From positions 1 to 64,000 of the forward strand of contig NZ_CP046507.1 of assembly GCF_009741445.1 (NCBI RefSeq): a stretch of DNA of 64,000 nt, in the 5' to 3' direction. The DNA is from Mycobacterium avium subsp. avium (GTDB taxonomy: Bacteria; Actinomycetota; Actinomycetes; Mycobacteriales; Mycobacteriaceae). Below, one piece after another: positions 52,402-63,785 of this stretch (the first letter of the stretch is position 1; each line of letters begins with the position of its first letter). Both the position numbers and the translations under genes were made by a program. The notes beneath the pieces were generated by a model that ran no database searches, was not told where the DNA came from, and saw nothing but the letters and a program-made list of their open reading frames with translations.

Positions 52402-53259
52402 GTGACCGTCTTCGACCCGGGCGCGGAGCAGTCAGCCCCCGAGCAGTCAGCGCCGAGTGGCGTCCCGCACGCCCGCACGGCGGCCTTCTTCGACCTGGAC
52501 AAGACGATCATCGCCAAGTCCAGCACGCTGGCGTTCAGCAAACCGTTTTTCGCTCAGGGCCTGCTCAACCGGCGCGCGGTGCTCAAGTCCAGCTACGCGC
52601 AGTTCATCTATCTGCTCTCCGGTGCCGATCATGACCAGATGGATCGGATGCGGGCGCACATGACCAACATGTGCACCGGCTGGGACGTCGAACAGGTCAA
52701 GTCGATCGTCAACGAGACGCTGCACGACATCGTCACCCCGCTGGTGTTCGCCGAGGCCGCCGACCTGATCGCCGCGCACAAGCTGTGCGGGCGCGACGTC
52801 GTGGTGGTATCGGCCTCCGGGGAGGAGATCGTCGCGCCGATCGCGCGGGCGCTGGGCGCCACCCACGCGATGGCCACCCGCATGGTCGTCGAGGACGGGC
52901 GGTACACCGGCGAGATCGCCTTCTACTGCTACGGCGAGGGCAAGGTCCAGGCGATCCGCGAGCTGGCCGCCCGCGAGGGGTACCCGCTGGAGCACTGCTA
53001 CGCCTACTCCGACTCGATCACCGACCTGCCGATGCTCGAGGCGGTCGGCCACCCCAGCGTGGTCAATCCCGACCGCGGGCTGCGCCGCGAAGCGCTGGAA
53101 CGCGGCTGGCCGGTGATGTCGTTCTCCCGGCCCGTGTCGTTGCGGGACCGTATCCCCGCGCCGTCCGGCGCCGCCATCGCCACCACCGCCGCGGTGGGCA
53201 TCAGCGCGCTGGCCGCCGGCGCGGTCACCTACTCGCTGCTGCGCCGCTACTCGTTCTAG
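52402..53259 (+). CDS. HAD-superfamily phosphatase, SerB-like (Rv3661 homologue)
   Basis: The 285-residue product is a HAD-IB hydrolase. It has motif I AAFFDLDKTI with the nucleophilic Asp, motif II VVVSASGEE, and motif III with GEGKVQAIREL and AYSDSITDLPMLEAVG. A hydrophobic C-terminal helix (AAIATTAAVGISALAAGAV) may anchor it to the membrane. GTG 52402 after GGGGCG was chosen. It resembles phosphoserine phosphatase, but the substrate is not certain. Confidence 0.88.
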   Translation: MTVFDPGAEQSAPEQSAPSGVPHARTAAFFDLDKTIIAKSSTLAFSKPFFAQGLLNRRAVLKSSYAQFIYLLSGADHDQMDRMRAHMTNMCTGWDVEQVKSIVNETLHDIVTPLVFAEAADLIAAHKLCGRDVVVVSASGEEIVAPIARALGATHAMATRMVVEDGRYTGEIAFYCYGEGKVQAIRELAAREGYPLEHCYAYSDSITDLPMLEAVGHPSVVNPDRGLRREALERGWPVMSFSRPVSLRDRIPAPSGAAIATTAAVGISALAAGAVTYSLLRRYSF

Positions 53260-53478
53260 CCGACCGGCCGCGCCCGCACAGCAAACGCACTGGCCGCACG
53301 GGTCATTTCGTTTCGCGGCATTGGGGACATTTGGGCCTTGCTGTGCGCAGGGTCTAGTAGTACAAAGGAACCACGGAAGCCCGGTGAGGCCAAGGTCGAT
53401 CCGGAAGAGAAGGTTCGATCTCCCGATCCGGGCGCCCAGCACGGTGCTCGGCACCCACGCGGAGTCATAGCCGCGAAA

Positions 53479-53613
53479 ATGGCAGAAGTGTTGCGGGCCT
53501 GCGTAATTGCGAATTGCGGAAGGTGTCGACGGCCCTTTGGGTGGGGCTGCAACCGGAAGCGTCGTGAGATCGCCGAGGCCAACCCACGCAGCCCCGAGAT
53601 GCACGCTTGGTAA
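53479..53613 (+). CDS. Candidate four-cysteine mini-protein
   Basis: In the 465-bp gap after the Rv3661 homologue, a 44-codon frame begins ATG 53479 and ends 14 bp before a strong terminator. It encodes MAEVLRACVIANCGRCRRPF and WGCNRKRREIAEANPRSPEM. Four cysteines spaced C-x5-C-x2-C-x6-C and many basic residues could bind metal. A TTG start at 53338 would make it 91 residues. No good RBS or known homologue is recognised. The rest of the gap shows nothing else. Confidence 0.3.
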   Translation: MAEVLRACVIANCGRCRRPFGWGCNRKRREIAEANPRSPEMHAW

Positions 53614-53627
53614 CCGAGTCCCGTGCT

Positions 53628-53675
53628 AGCGGGCGGCGGACCGAATATTCGGAACGTCGCCCGCTCTACATTTTT
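53628..53675 (+). terminator. Nested-hairpin intrinsic terminator
   Basis: An outer stem AGCGGGCG/CGCCCGCT with a further G-T-containing extension encloses the perfect palindrome CCGAATATTCGG (53641-53652). It is followed by CTACATTTTT. This is a classical + strand terminator, unusually good for a mycobacterium. It lies 370 bp after the Rv3661 stop and so implies a transcript in between. Confidence 0.7.
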
Positions 53676-53724
53676 CGGGCCGCATTCCGGCGCCGATCCA
53701 ACGGCCCGTCAGCTACCCCGGCAG

Positions 53725-54483
53725 CTATCGATTCGACATCGAGTCGGCGATCGACAACGCCTCTTGCGCGCCGGCTCGCATCGCCCGGCAGCACAGCACC
53801 AGCCAGGCACCGACCCCCTCCGGCGTGCCGTCGGCGAAGCCGCGCGCGGCATCCCGGTACGCCGCGGGTTGACGCATCCAACTGACCTCGGGCACCCCCA
53901 ACCCGTGCGGGTCCAACCCGCTGGCGATGGTGACCAACCTCGACACCGCGCGGGCCACCACGCCGTCGCAGCTGCCGAACGGCCGCAGCGTCAGCAGCTC
54001 GCCGTGCGCGACGGCGGCGAGCACCGGTGCCGGCACCCGGGTGCGGCCATTCACCAAGTCCGCCAACAACTCCAACCGTGGCCCCACGCCGGCATCGGCC
54101 CGCGGGCGACCCAGCCGTTCGTCATCGACCTGGTCGGCCGCGGCCAGCATGTGCAGCCGGGCCAGCGCCTGCAGCGGCGCCCGCCGCCAGATGCCGACCA
54201 CCGGACCTTCCCCGCCCTCGAGCGCCTGGGCCACCCGAAGCGCCCCGGCGAACACCGGATCGCTGATCTGCCCGGCCTCGGCGAGATCCTCCAGCCGAAC
54301 CGGCCCACCGTCCAGCACCGACGACGCGCGGGCCGCCCGCAGGGCCGCCTCGGCGGCGGTCACCGGCCAGCCGCGCAGGTTGGCCCGGTGCCGGTGCGCG
54401 CGGCCCAGCGCGTCGCGGGCGCGGTCGCTGGCCTCGGCGACGCCGGGCAGCTCCATCAGGGGCGCCAGTGGATCAGCCGTCAC
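53725..54483 (-). CDS. Fic-like protein with degenerate active site (Rv3662c homologue)
   Basis: The 252-residue product contains AHGELLTLRPFGSCDGVVARA near residue 180. It lines up with the Fic motif HPFxxGNGRxxR, but the catalytic His is replaced (LRPF) and GNGR reads CDGVV. Upstream helices (RASSVLDGGPVRLEDL, ALRVAQALEGG) also fit a Fic core. It may be a catalytically dead or repurposed AMP-transferase. GTG 54483 overlaps the dppD 3' end by 11 bp. Confidence 0.7.
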   Translation of the reverse strand: MTADPLAPLMELPGVAEASDRARDALGRAHRHRANLRGWPVTAAEAALRAARASSVLDGGPVRLEDLAEAGQISDPVFAGALRVAQALEGGEGPVVGIWRRAPLQALARLHMLAAADQVDDERLGRPRADAGVGPRLELLADLVNGRTRVPAPVLAAVAHGELLTLRPFGSCDGVVARAVSRLVTIASGLDPHGLGVPEVSWMRQPAAYRDAARGFADGTPEGVGAWLVLCCRAMRAGAQEALSIADSMSNR

Positions 54484-56119
54484 AGCTTGACAACCTATCT
54501 CCGCCGCGCCGCGGTCGCGGGATGGCATCCAGCAGCTGCCGGGTGTAGTCCTGGGCCGGGGCGGTGAACAGCTTTTCGGTGGGCGCCTGCTCCACCACCC
54601 GCCCGGCGCGCATCACCAGGACGTCGTCGGCGATCTGGCGGATCACCGCCAGGTCATGACTGATGAACAGATACGCCAGCCCCAGCTCGGCCTGCAGCCT
54701 GGCCAACAGCTCCAGGATCTGCGCCTGCACCAGCACGTCGAGCGCGGACACCGCCTCGTCGCAGACCAGCACCTGCGGCCGCAACGCCAGCGCGCGGGCG
54801 ATCGCCACCCGTTGCCGCTGCCCGCCCGACAATTCGCGGGGCAGCCGGTTCAGCACCGACGACGGCAGCGCCACCTGGTCGACGAGGTCGTGCACCGCCT
54901 TGGCGCGCTGCCTGCGGTCACCGACGCGGTGGATCCGCAACGGTTCCTCGATGGCGCGAAACACCGAGTACATGGGATCCAAACTGCTGTAAGGGTTTTG
55001 GAACACCGGCTGCACCCGGCGGCGGAAGGCCAGGTGTTGGTCGCCCGACAACGTGTCGTCGATGCGGGTGCCGTCGAAAACCACGGTGCCCGAGGTGGGC
55101 GGCAACAGCCCGAGCACCATCAACGCCAGGGTGGACTTCCCCGACCCCGACTCTCCGGCAATCGCCAGCGTGCGGGCCCGGTGCAGCCGGAACGACACCG
55201 CGTCGACGGCACGAAATTCGGTGCGCCGCCACAATGTTGCGCGCGGCTCCCGGTACAGCTTGGTCAAGTCGGAGGCGACGAGGATGTCGGCGGGCTCCGG
55301 TTGCGTGCGGTCCGGCTGCCGCGGGCCGGTCCGCGCGCCGCCGCTGACCGTCAGCGCCGGTGCGGCGGCCACCAGCCGGCGGGTGTACTCGTGCCGCGGA
55401 TCCTGCAGTATCGACTGCGCCGCACCGGATTCCACCGCGACACCGTCGTGCACGACGACCACCGACTCGGCGCGCTCTGCCGCCAGCGCCAGGTCGTGGG
55501 TGATCAGCAGCACGGCCGTGCCGAGGTCGGCGGTGAGCCGCTGCAGGTGGTCGAGCACCTGGCGCTGCACCGTGACGTCCAGCGCGGAGGTCGGCTCGTC
55601 GGCGATCAGCAGCCGCGGCCGCCCGGCCAGCCCGATGGCGATCAGCGCGCGTTGGCACATGCCGCCGGACAGCTGGTGCGGGTAGCGGGCCGCTTGTTTC
55701 GCCGGGTCCGGCATTCCCGCCGCTTCCAGCAGCTGCACCGCGCGACGCCGGGTGTCGCGGTCGGAGGTGTTGGCCCGCAACGCTTCCCGGATCTGGAAGC
55801 CGACCTTCCAAACCGGGTTCAGGTTGGTCATCGGGTCCTGCGGAATGTAGCCGATTTGCCGGCCGCGCATCGAGCGCAGTGCGCGGCGGTCGGCGGCCGA
55901 GATGTCCACACCATCGAACATGATGCGCCCGGCCGTGATTCGACCGCCGGGCGGCAACAGTCCCAGGATCGCGGCGGCGGTGCTGGATTTCCCGGACCCG
56001 GACTCGCCCACCACCGCGACGGTCTGGCCGGGCAGTACCCGCAAATCCAGGCCGCGCACCGCGGCGTGCTCGCCGAACCCGACATGCAGGCCCTCGACCG
56101 ACAGCAGCGGGGTGGTCAT
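54473..56119 (-). CDS. dppD: Peptide ABC transporter ATPase, fused double domain (DppD)
   Basis: This 548-residue protein contains two ABC ATPase domains. Domain 1 (about 1-250) has Walker [10 protein letters not shown], signature LSGGMCQRA and Walker [12 protein letters not shown]. Domain 2 (about 285-540) has [18 protein letters not shown] and [10 protein letters not shown]. It energises the DppBC channel. ATG 56119 overlaps the dppC stop; length equals M. tuberculosis DppD. The Dpp system of M. tuberculosis imports peptides and haem. Confidence 0.95.
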   Translation of the reverse strand: MTTPLLSVEGLHVGFGEHAAVRGLDLRVLPGQTVAVVGESGSGKSSTAAAILGLLPPGGRITAGRIMFDGVDISAADRRALRSMRGRQIGYIPQDPMTNLNPVWKVGFQIREALRANTSDRDTRRRAVQLLEAAGMPDPAKQAARYPHQLSGGMCQRALIAIGLAGRPRLLIADEPTSALDVTVQRQVLDHLQRLTADLGTAVLLITHDLALAAERAESVVVVHDGVAVESGAAQSILQDPRHEYTRRLVAAAPALTVSGGARTGPRQPDRTQPEPADILVASDLTKLYREPRATLWRRTEFRAVDAVSFRLHRARTLAIAGESGSGKSTLALMVLGLLPPTSGTVVFDGTRIDDTLSGDQHLAFRRRVQPVFQNPYSSLDPMYSVFRAIEEPLRIHRVGDRRQRAKAVHDLVDQVALPSSVLNRLPRELSGGQRQRVAIARALALRPQVLVCDEAVSALDVLVQAQILELLARLQAELGLAYLFISHDLAVIRQIADDVLVMRAGRVVEQAPTEKLFTAPAQDYTRQLLDAIPRPRRGGDRLSSCDG

Positions 56120-56991
56120 GCCCGCCACGCCCGCGACGCCGGGTCGAGGGCGTCGCGCAGCGCGTCGCCCATCATCATGAAGGCCAGCACGGTCGCCGCC
56201 AGCGCGCCGGCCGGATAGAACAGGATCGGCGAACCGGCCCGCAGCCGTGTCTGGGCGAGGTTGATGTCGCCGCCCCACGACACCACCGACGGCGGCAGCC
56301 CCACGCCGAGGTAGGACAACGTTGCCTCGGTGACGATGAAAAGACCCAGCGCGATGGTGGCTACCGCGATCACCGGCCCCAGCGCGTTCGGCAGCGCGTG
56401 CCGGATCAGGATCTGAAACCTGCTCATGCCCAACGCTTTAGCCGCAAGCACGTAGTCGCTGGCGCGCACCGCCAGGACCGCCCCACGCGCGATCCGGGCC
56501 ACCTGGGGCCAGCCGAACAATGCCAGGATCGCGATCACCGTCCACACCGTGCGGTGGTGCAGCACCTGCATCAGCACGATCGCGGCCAGCAGCAGCGGCA
56601 GCCCGAAGAACACGTCGGTGACCCGGGAGACCACCGCGTCGATCCAGCCGCCGTAGAAGCCGGCCAGCGCGCCCAGTGCGCCGCCGACCACGAAGACGAT
56701 CGCCGCGGCGCCCAACCCGACGGTGACCGAGGCGCGCGCCCCGTACACGGTGCGGGCGTACACGTCGTGGCCCTGCAGATCGGTGCCGAACCAGTGCGTG
56801 CGCGACGGCGGCAACAGGCTCTGGGCGGGATCGGCGTAGGTGGGATCGGCGGCGGTGAACAGCGCGGGGAACAGCGCCACGGCAAGGATCACCAGGATCA
56901 GCAATCCCGCGCCGATGAACTTCGGACGTCGCCGCAGCCGGCGCCACGTCTCGCGCCAGAATCCGCCCCGCGCCCTGATCCGTTCAGCCAT
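56116..56991 (-). CDS. dppC: Peptide ABC transporter permease DppC
   Basis: The 291-residue product has an N-terminal helix (FIGAGLLILVILAVALFPALF), the OppC-type domain, then five more membrane helices. The EAA-type coupling loop is AKALGMSRFQILIRHALPNALG. It starts ATG 56991 within the last codons of dppB (8-bp overlap), so the pair is translationally coupled. It forms the channel with DppB. Confidence 0.94.
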   Translation of the reverse strand: MAERIRARGGFWRETWRRLRRRPKFIGAGLLILVILAVALFPALFTAADPTYADPAQSLLPPSRTHWFGTDLQGHDVYARTVYGARASVTVGLGAAAIVFVVGGALGALAGFYGGWIDAVVSRVTDVFFGLPLLLAAIVLMQVLHHRTVWTVIAILALFGWPQVARIARGAVLAVRASDYVLAAKALGMSRFQILIRHALPNALGPVIAVATIALGLFIVTEATLSYLGVGLPPSVVSWGGDINLAQTRLRAGSPILFYPAGALAATVLAFMMMGDALRDALDPASRAWRA

Positions 56992-57910
56992 AACGGATCC
57001 GGGGGTCCAGCACGGCGTACAACAGGTCCACCACCAGGTTGGTGACCAGGTAGATCAGCACCAGCACCGTCACGATGGACACCACGGTGGGGGCCTCCTG
57101 CCGGGTGACGGCCTGGTAGAGCACCCCACCCACGCCGTGGATGTTGAAGATGCCTTCGGTGACGATGGCCCCGCCCATCAGCGCGCCCAGATCCGCCCCC
57201 AGGAACGTCACCACCGGGATCAGCGAATTGCGCAGGATGTGCACCGTCACCACCCGGGGCCGTGACAATCCCTTGGCGGTGGCGGTGCGCACGTAATCGG
57301 CATGCGCATTGACCGCCACCGTCGACCGGGTCAACCGCACCACGTAGGCGAAAGACACCGAGCCCAGCACGATTCCGGGCAACAGCAACCGCGTGAAGGT
57401 CGCGGCGTTGCCCACCGTCACCGGCGCGATGCCCAACCGCACCCCGAACACGAACTGCGCCAAGAACCCCAGCACGAAGATGGGGACCGCGATGATGACC
57501 AGGCCGGTGATCAGCACCGCGGAATCGAACAGGCCGCCCTGGCGCAGCCCCGCGATGACCCCGAACCCGATGCCCAGCACCGCCTCGACGGCCAGCGCGA
57601 TCAACGACAGCCGCAGGGTGACCGGAAAGGCATGTGCCAGAACATCACTGACGGGCAGCCCGGAATAGGCCCGGCCCAGGTCGCCGCGCAGCACCCCGCC
57701 GAGGTAGCGCAGGTACTGGACCAGGAACGGATCGTCGAGGTGGTAGCGGGCCCGCAGCGCCGCGGCCACCGCGGGCGTCAACGGGCGGTCCCCGGCGATC
57801 GCGGCCACCGGGTCGCCGGGCAGCAGGAAAACCATGGCGTAGATCAGCAGGGTGGCGCCCAGAAATACGGGCACCATGACGGCGATCCGGCGTGCGATGT
57901 ACCAACCCAT
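56984..57910 (-). CDS. dppB: Peptide ABC transporter permease DppB
   Basis: The 308-residue product is a six-helix permease of the OppB/DppB type. It has RRIAVMVPVFLGATLLIYAM at the N terminus, the MVFLLPGDPVAAI periplasmic segment and the EAA loop RTATAKGLSRPRVVTVHILRN. It starts one base after the dppA stop and overlaps dppC. It forms the channel with DppC. Confidence 0.95.
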   Translation of the reverse strand: MGWYIARRIAVMVPVFLGATLLIYAMVFLLPGDPVAAIAGDRPLTPAVAAALRARYHLDDPFLVQYLRYLGGVLRGDLGRAYSGLPVSDVLAHAFPVTLRLSLIALAVEAVLGIGFGVIAGLRQGGLFDSAVLITGLVIIAVPIFVLGFLAQFVFGVRLGIAPVTVGNAATFTRLLLPGIVLGSVSFAYVVRLTRSTVAVNAHADYVRTATAKGLSRPRVVTVHILRNSLIPVVTFLGADLGALMGGAIVTEGIFNIHGVGGVLYQAVTRQEAPTVVSIVTVLVLIYLVTNLVVDLLYAVLDPRIRYG

Positions 57911-57911
57911 G

Positions 57912-59537
57912 TCAAGCCTTGACGATGTTCTCGTAGTCGGGCAGCCCGTTCCAGGTGACCGTCACGTGGCTGACCTCCCCCGACCATCCGACCACACTGA
58001 TGTAGTTCCACAGCGGAACAACGGGCATGTCGTGGAAGAGAATTCGCTGCGCGTCGTTGGCCAGCGCTGCTGCCTGCGGCAGGTCGGGCGCGGCCTCCGC
58101 GGTTGCCAGCGCGGCGTCGAACCGCGGGCTGGAATAGCCGACGTCGTTGGACCCGGCGCCGGTGGCGAACAGCGGGGCCAAAAATTCGATCATGGACGGG
58201 TAGTCGCCCTGCCAGCCGGAGCGGAACGCGGAGCCGATGCTGCGGTTGGTGATCTGGGTTCGAAAACCCGCGAAGGTGGGCTGCGGCGCGCCGAGCGCAT
58301 CGATGCCCAGCACGTTCTTGATGCCGTTGGCGACGGCGTCCACCCAATCCTGGTGTCCCGCATCGGCGTTGTAGGCGATCGGGTAGCTGCCGCTCCACGC
58401 CGAGATCGCGTCGGCCTGCGCCCAGAGCCGGCGGGCCCGCTCGGGGTCGAAGTCCAATGCGTCGCTTCCGGCGATGTTCGGGTCGAAGCCGGGCAGCGAC
58501 CGGGCGGTGAAATCGCGTGCCGGACTGCGGGTGTCGGCAAAGATCTGCCGACAGATCTGCGCCCGGTTGATGGCCGCCGACAGCGCCAGGCGGCGCAGCC
58601 GGCCCTCCTCGCCGCCGAAGTGCGGCAGCCGCAGCGGGGTGTCGAGGCTCTGGTTGATCGCGGCCGGCCCGGCGGTGACCCTTTCCCCCAGGTCGCGCCG
58701 GTAGACCGGCAGGGCGCTGGGCGGGATGGTGTCGAGCACATCGAGGTTTCCGGAGAGCAGATCGGCGTAGGCGGTGTCCAGGTTGGCGTAGAACTCGAAC
58801 CTCAGCCCCTTGTTGCGGGGCTTGCGGTTGCCGTGGTAATCGGGGTTGGGCCGCAGGTCGATTCGCACGTTGTGCTCCCACGCCGGGCCGTCGGGGCCGC
58901 CGGCGAGCTGGTACGGGCCGTTGCCGATCGGGTGCCGCCCGAATGCGGCCATGTCGCGAAAGGCGGCCTGCGGCAGGGGATAAAACGCGCTGTGGCCAAG
59001 CCGCAGTTTGAAGTCCACGGTCGGGGCCTTGAGCCGGACGGTGAACTCCAGGTCGTTGACCACCCGCAGCCCGGTCATGGTGGTCTGCTGCGGCTGCCCG
59101 GCGGCCAGCGCGTCGTACCCGTCGATCGGGCTGAAAAAGCTTTGCTGCAGTTGGGCATTGGTGCTCAGCGCCCCGTAGTTCCAGGCGTCGACGAAGGAAT
59201 GGGCCGTCACCGGCGAGCCGTCGGTGAACCTCCAGCCGGGTTTCAAGACGATGCGATAGTTGACGTTGTCGCCGCTCTCGATCGACTGGGCCACCTCGGG
59301 TGCGGGGTTGCCGGCGGCGTCGTAGGACATCAGCCCGGCGAAGAGTCGATCCAGGATGCGGCCGCCCTGGCTGTCGTTGGTGCCGGTGGGAACGAGGGGG
59401 TTCGGTGGTTCGCCGCCGTTGACCACCACCAGGTCCGGGCTCAGCACCCCGCCGCCGCAACCGGCCAGCGAGGCGACCACGAGCAGCGCGGCGGCGGCCG
59501 TGGCCAGCACGGCCACCGGGGTCCGCATCCCACGCAT
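57912..59537 (-). CDS. dppA: Peptide-binding lipoprotein DppA
   Basis: This is the substrate-binding component of the importer. The 541-residue product has a lipoprotein signal peptide with lipobox LAGC near residue 24-27, and a family 5 solute-binding fold (GGRILDRLFAGLMSYDAAGN, FTDGSPVTAHSFVDAWNYG, AFYPLPQAAF). M. tuberculosis DppA binds tetrapeptides and haem. It is the first gene of dppABCD on the minus strand. Confidence 0.95.
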   Translation of the reverse strand: MRGMRTPVAVLATAAAALLVVASLAGCGGGVLSPDLVVVNGGEPPNPLVPTGTNDSQGGRILDRLFAGLMSYDAAGNPAPEVAQSIESGDNVNYRIVLKPGWRFTDGSPVTAHSFVDAWNYGALSTNAQLQQSFFSPIDGYDALAAGQPQQTTMTGLRVVNDLEFTVRLKAPTVDFKLRLGHSAFYPLPQAAFRDMAAFGRHPIGNGPYQLAGGPDGPAWEHNVRIDLRPNPDYHGNRKPRNKGLRFEFYANLDTAYADLLSGNLDVLDTIPPSALPVYRRDLGERVTAGPAAINQSLDTPLRLPHFGGEEGRLRRLALSAAINRAQICRQIFADTRSPARDFTARSLPGFDPNIAGSDALDFDPERARRLWAQADAISAWSGSYPIAYNADAGHQDWVDAVANGIKNVLGIDALGAPQPTFAGFRTQITNRSIGSAFRSGWQGDYPSMIEFLAPLFATGAGSNDVGYSSPRFDAALATAEAAPDLPQAAALANDAQRILFHDMPVVPLWNYISVVGWSGEVSHVTVTWNGLPDYENIVKA

Positions 59538-59622
59538 GACACCCGACCCTAGGGCGTGAAGCGGCGCGGCGGTGAAGTGCCCGCGCGGGTCTACTGCCCG
59601 ACCAGAGGCGAGGGGACGTCGT

Positions 59623-60165
59623 TCAGACCGCGGTGATCGGATGCACCTGCAGCTCGCAGGCCTCGATGGTGGCCGGAACCGTCACCACCGCGGTGGTGTC
59701 GGGCGGGTTGACGAGCAGATCGGTGTAGGTGGGGCACGGCTGCCCGTCGGCGTCGACGGCGACGCCCTCGACGATCGCCTGGCCCTGCGTGGAGATCGAC
59801 AGGATGACGGTGGGCGGCGCATCGACGCCCGCCGGCAGCCCGCCCAGGTATCCGCGCGGGGTGGGCTGCGCGTGGACGAGCGCGCCGCCGGCACCCGAGT
59901 CCACCGCGGCGTATCCGGTCAGCGTGCACGGTTCGGCGCCGCCGGCGAGGGTGAACACCAGCGTCACCGCGCGGTGGCCGACCGCGCCCTGCGCCGGTGC
60001 GGCCGTCACCGCGATCTGATCCGACCAGCACGGCGTCGGCGTGTCCGTGGTGTCGGCCGGCACGGCCGCGGCGGGCCACCCCGCCGCGGTGGCGGCGGCG
60101 TAACTCGTTGCCAGCGCGGCAAAGCTGGCGACCGATCGGCGAAGGCCCCGCGAGTGACCCGGCAC
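59623..60165 (-). CDS. Secreted DUF4232-like protein
   Basis: The 180-residue product begins with an Arg-containing leader and a hydrophobic stretch (SVASFAALATSYAAATAAG), probably a signal peptide. The mature part resembles DUF4232 of secreted actinobacterial proteins: CWSDQIAVTAAPAQGAVGHR, TLVFTLAGGAEPCTLTGYAAV and a late Cys (EACELQV). Function is unknown. It lies divergent from acs; I do not recall it at this place in M. tuberculosis. Confidence 0.68.
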   Translation of the reverse strand: MPGHSRGLRRSVASFAALATSYAAATAAGWPAAAVPADTTDTPTPCWSDQIAVTAAPAQGAVGHRAVTLVFTLAGGAEPCTLTGYAAVDSGAGGALVHAQPTPRGYLGGLPAGVDAPPTVILSISTQGQAIVEGVAVDADGQPCPTYTDLLVNPPDTTAVVTVPATIEACELQVHPITAV

Positions 60166-60279
60166 AGCGGTGATTATCCGGCACGCCGGCGCCCTTCGAC
60201 GTCGATTCGAAGGCTTTGCTTTTCACCTTGTGAGGCTAGGCTCTCTGACGGTTGACGCCTCGACCCAGGAGTGAAGCCC

Positions 60280-62232
<1,953 letters not shown>

Positions 62233-62260
62233 TCGGCGCGCGCGCCCCAGCCCCTCGCCG

Positions 62261-62340
62261 GGCGTCACTCTGGCGTGACGCTCGACGGCCGGCGTCACTC
62301 TGGCGTGACGCTCGACGGCCGGCGTCACTCTGGCGTGACG
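62261..62340. repeat. Three 30-bp hairpin repeats after acs
   Basis: Units start at 62261, 62291 and 62321 with an exact 30-bp period; the third is 20 bp long before it diverges. Each contains the inverted repeat CGTCAC-6-nt-GTGACG followed by CTCGACGGCC. They fill the gap between convergent acs and the protease gene and could act as a bidirectional terminator or a protein-binding array. Confidence 0.9.
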
Positions 62341-62353
62341 TTCGGCCAATTCC

Positions 62354-63052
62354 TCAGCCCGGCAGCGGGGCGAACCCGGCGCCCGGCCGGTGCTTGGCGT
62401 TGATGTCGGCCAGGATCGCGTTGAACGACATCACCACCGCCGGGGTGTGCAGCGGGATGTACTTGATGACGCACGTCGGCAGGTTGTCGCTGAACGCCCC
62501 GTGGATCATCCCGACCAGCTGGTTGTTGACGGTGACCGGCGCGCCCGAGTCACCCGGCTGGCCGCACACCTGCATCACGATGGTGCCCGGGGTCTGACCC
62601 ATGCCCCAGGTGACGCCGCACGAATTGCCGGTGGTGCGGCCCTGTTTGCAGGCGATCTCGCCGAAGGCCGGGTCGGGACCGATGCCGCTGATCAAAAACC
62701 CGTTGAAGTTGGCCACCGGGGTCACCTTGGCCGGATCGAACTTGATCACCGCGTAGTCGAGGTTGTCGTTACCGGCGACCATGGTGCCCAGGATGCCCGC
62801 GTTCTCCGCGCCCTCGGCGGCCACCTGCGCGCCCGGGCCGCCGCAGTGCGCCGAGGTGAAGCCGATCAGGTCGCCGGCGGCGTCGCCGCCGATGGTGGTC
62901 AGCGTGCACATGGTGTCGCCGTTGACCACGATGCCGGCCCCACCGCCCAGCGGGATCCTGACGTCCGCCGCGGCGGCGCGGGGGTGCGAACCCGTCACCG
63001 CCACGAGCAGGGCAACCATCGCCACCAGGCAGCATCGGTGTGCCCTCCGCAC
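62354..63052 (-). CDS. Secreted chymotrypsin-like serine protease (Rv3668c homologue)
   Basis: The 232-residue product has a signal peptide (CCLVAMVALLVAVTGSHPRA). The catalytic triad is His69 in TSAHC, Asp99 in NDNLDYAVI and Ser169 in QPGDSGAPV. Paired cysteines suggest disulfides. Length equals Rv3668c. It probably works in the periplasm or outside the cell; its substrates are unknown. It is convergent with acs. Confidence 0.9.
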   Translation of the reverse strand: MRRAHRCCLVAMVALLVAVTGSHPRAAAADVRIPLGGGAGIVVNGDTMCTLTTIGGDAAGDLIGFTSAHCGGPGAQVAAEGAENAGILGTMVAGNDNLDYAVIKFDPAKVTPVANFNGFLISGIGPDPAFGEIACKQGRTTGNSCGVTWGMGQTPGTIVMQVCGQPGDSGAPVTVNNQLVGMIHGAFSDNLPTCVIKYIPLHTPAVVMSFNAILADINAKHRPGAGFAPLPG

Positions 63053-63245
63053 AACCCACTCCTATCGGTCGGCCGGATCCCGCGACCGGCTTGGCCGAGT
63101 GTAATCGGCCCGGACGTCTTGTTCGTGGCACCGAGCCCGGTGCCACGAGATCGGCCGGAATCGTCTGGCTTCTTCTGTCCGGCCGCCACGTGGCAACATA
63201 AACCGCGACGACAGCGAGCCGGGCAACGACGAAAGAGGACCGTCT

Positions 63246-63785
63246 GTGAGCAAAGTCGAGGGCAAGAACGGGGTGCCCAGCACCCTGACCACGATCCCGT
63301 TGACCGACCCGCATGCCAAGCCTGCCGAGCCGACGATCGGTGACCTGATCAAGGACGCGACCACCCAGGTTTCCACCCTGGTGCGCGCCGAGGTCGAACT
63401 GGCTCGCGCCGAAATCACCCGGGACGTCAAGAAGGGGCTCACCGGCAGCGTCTTCTTCATCGCCGCGCTGGTGGTGCTGTTCTACTCCACCTTCTTTTTC
63501 TTCTTCTTCGTCGCCGAGCTGCTCGACACCTGGCTGTGGCGCTGGGTGGCGTTCCTGATCGTGTTCGGGGTCCAGGTCGTGGTCGGGGCGGTGCTGGCTT
63601 TGCTGGGCTTCCTCAAGGTGCGCCGGATCCGGGGGCCGCGCCAGACCATCGAGTCGGTCAAGGAGACCCGCACCGCGCTCACGCCCGGGCACGACAAGGC
63701 CGCCGGCGCCCGGGCGCTCACCGAAAGCCACGGCAAGCACGCCAAGCCCGGCGACGGCGCCGCCGCGGACCCGTCGGGTTGGTAG
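63246..63785 (+). CDS. Holin-X-like (DUF1469) membrane protein (Rv3669 homologue)
   Basis: The 179-residue product starts GTG 63246. It has an amphipathic stretch (TIGDLIKDATTQVSTLVRAE) and two membrane helices at about 68-90 and 98-122 with FFFFFF-rich sequence. The actinobacterial holin-X/YqjE-like family includes such proteins; despite the name, no lysis role is known. The stop is directly followed by ephE. Confidence 0.85.
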   Translation: MSKVEGKNGVPSTLTTIPLTDPHAKPAEPTIGDLIKDATTQVSTLVRAEVELARAEITRDVKKGLTGSVFFIAALVVLFYSTFFFFFFVAELLDTWLWRWVAFLIVFGVQVVVGAVLALLGFLKVRRIRGPRQTIESVKETRTALTPGHDKAAGARALTESHGKHAKPGDGAAADPSGW

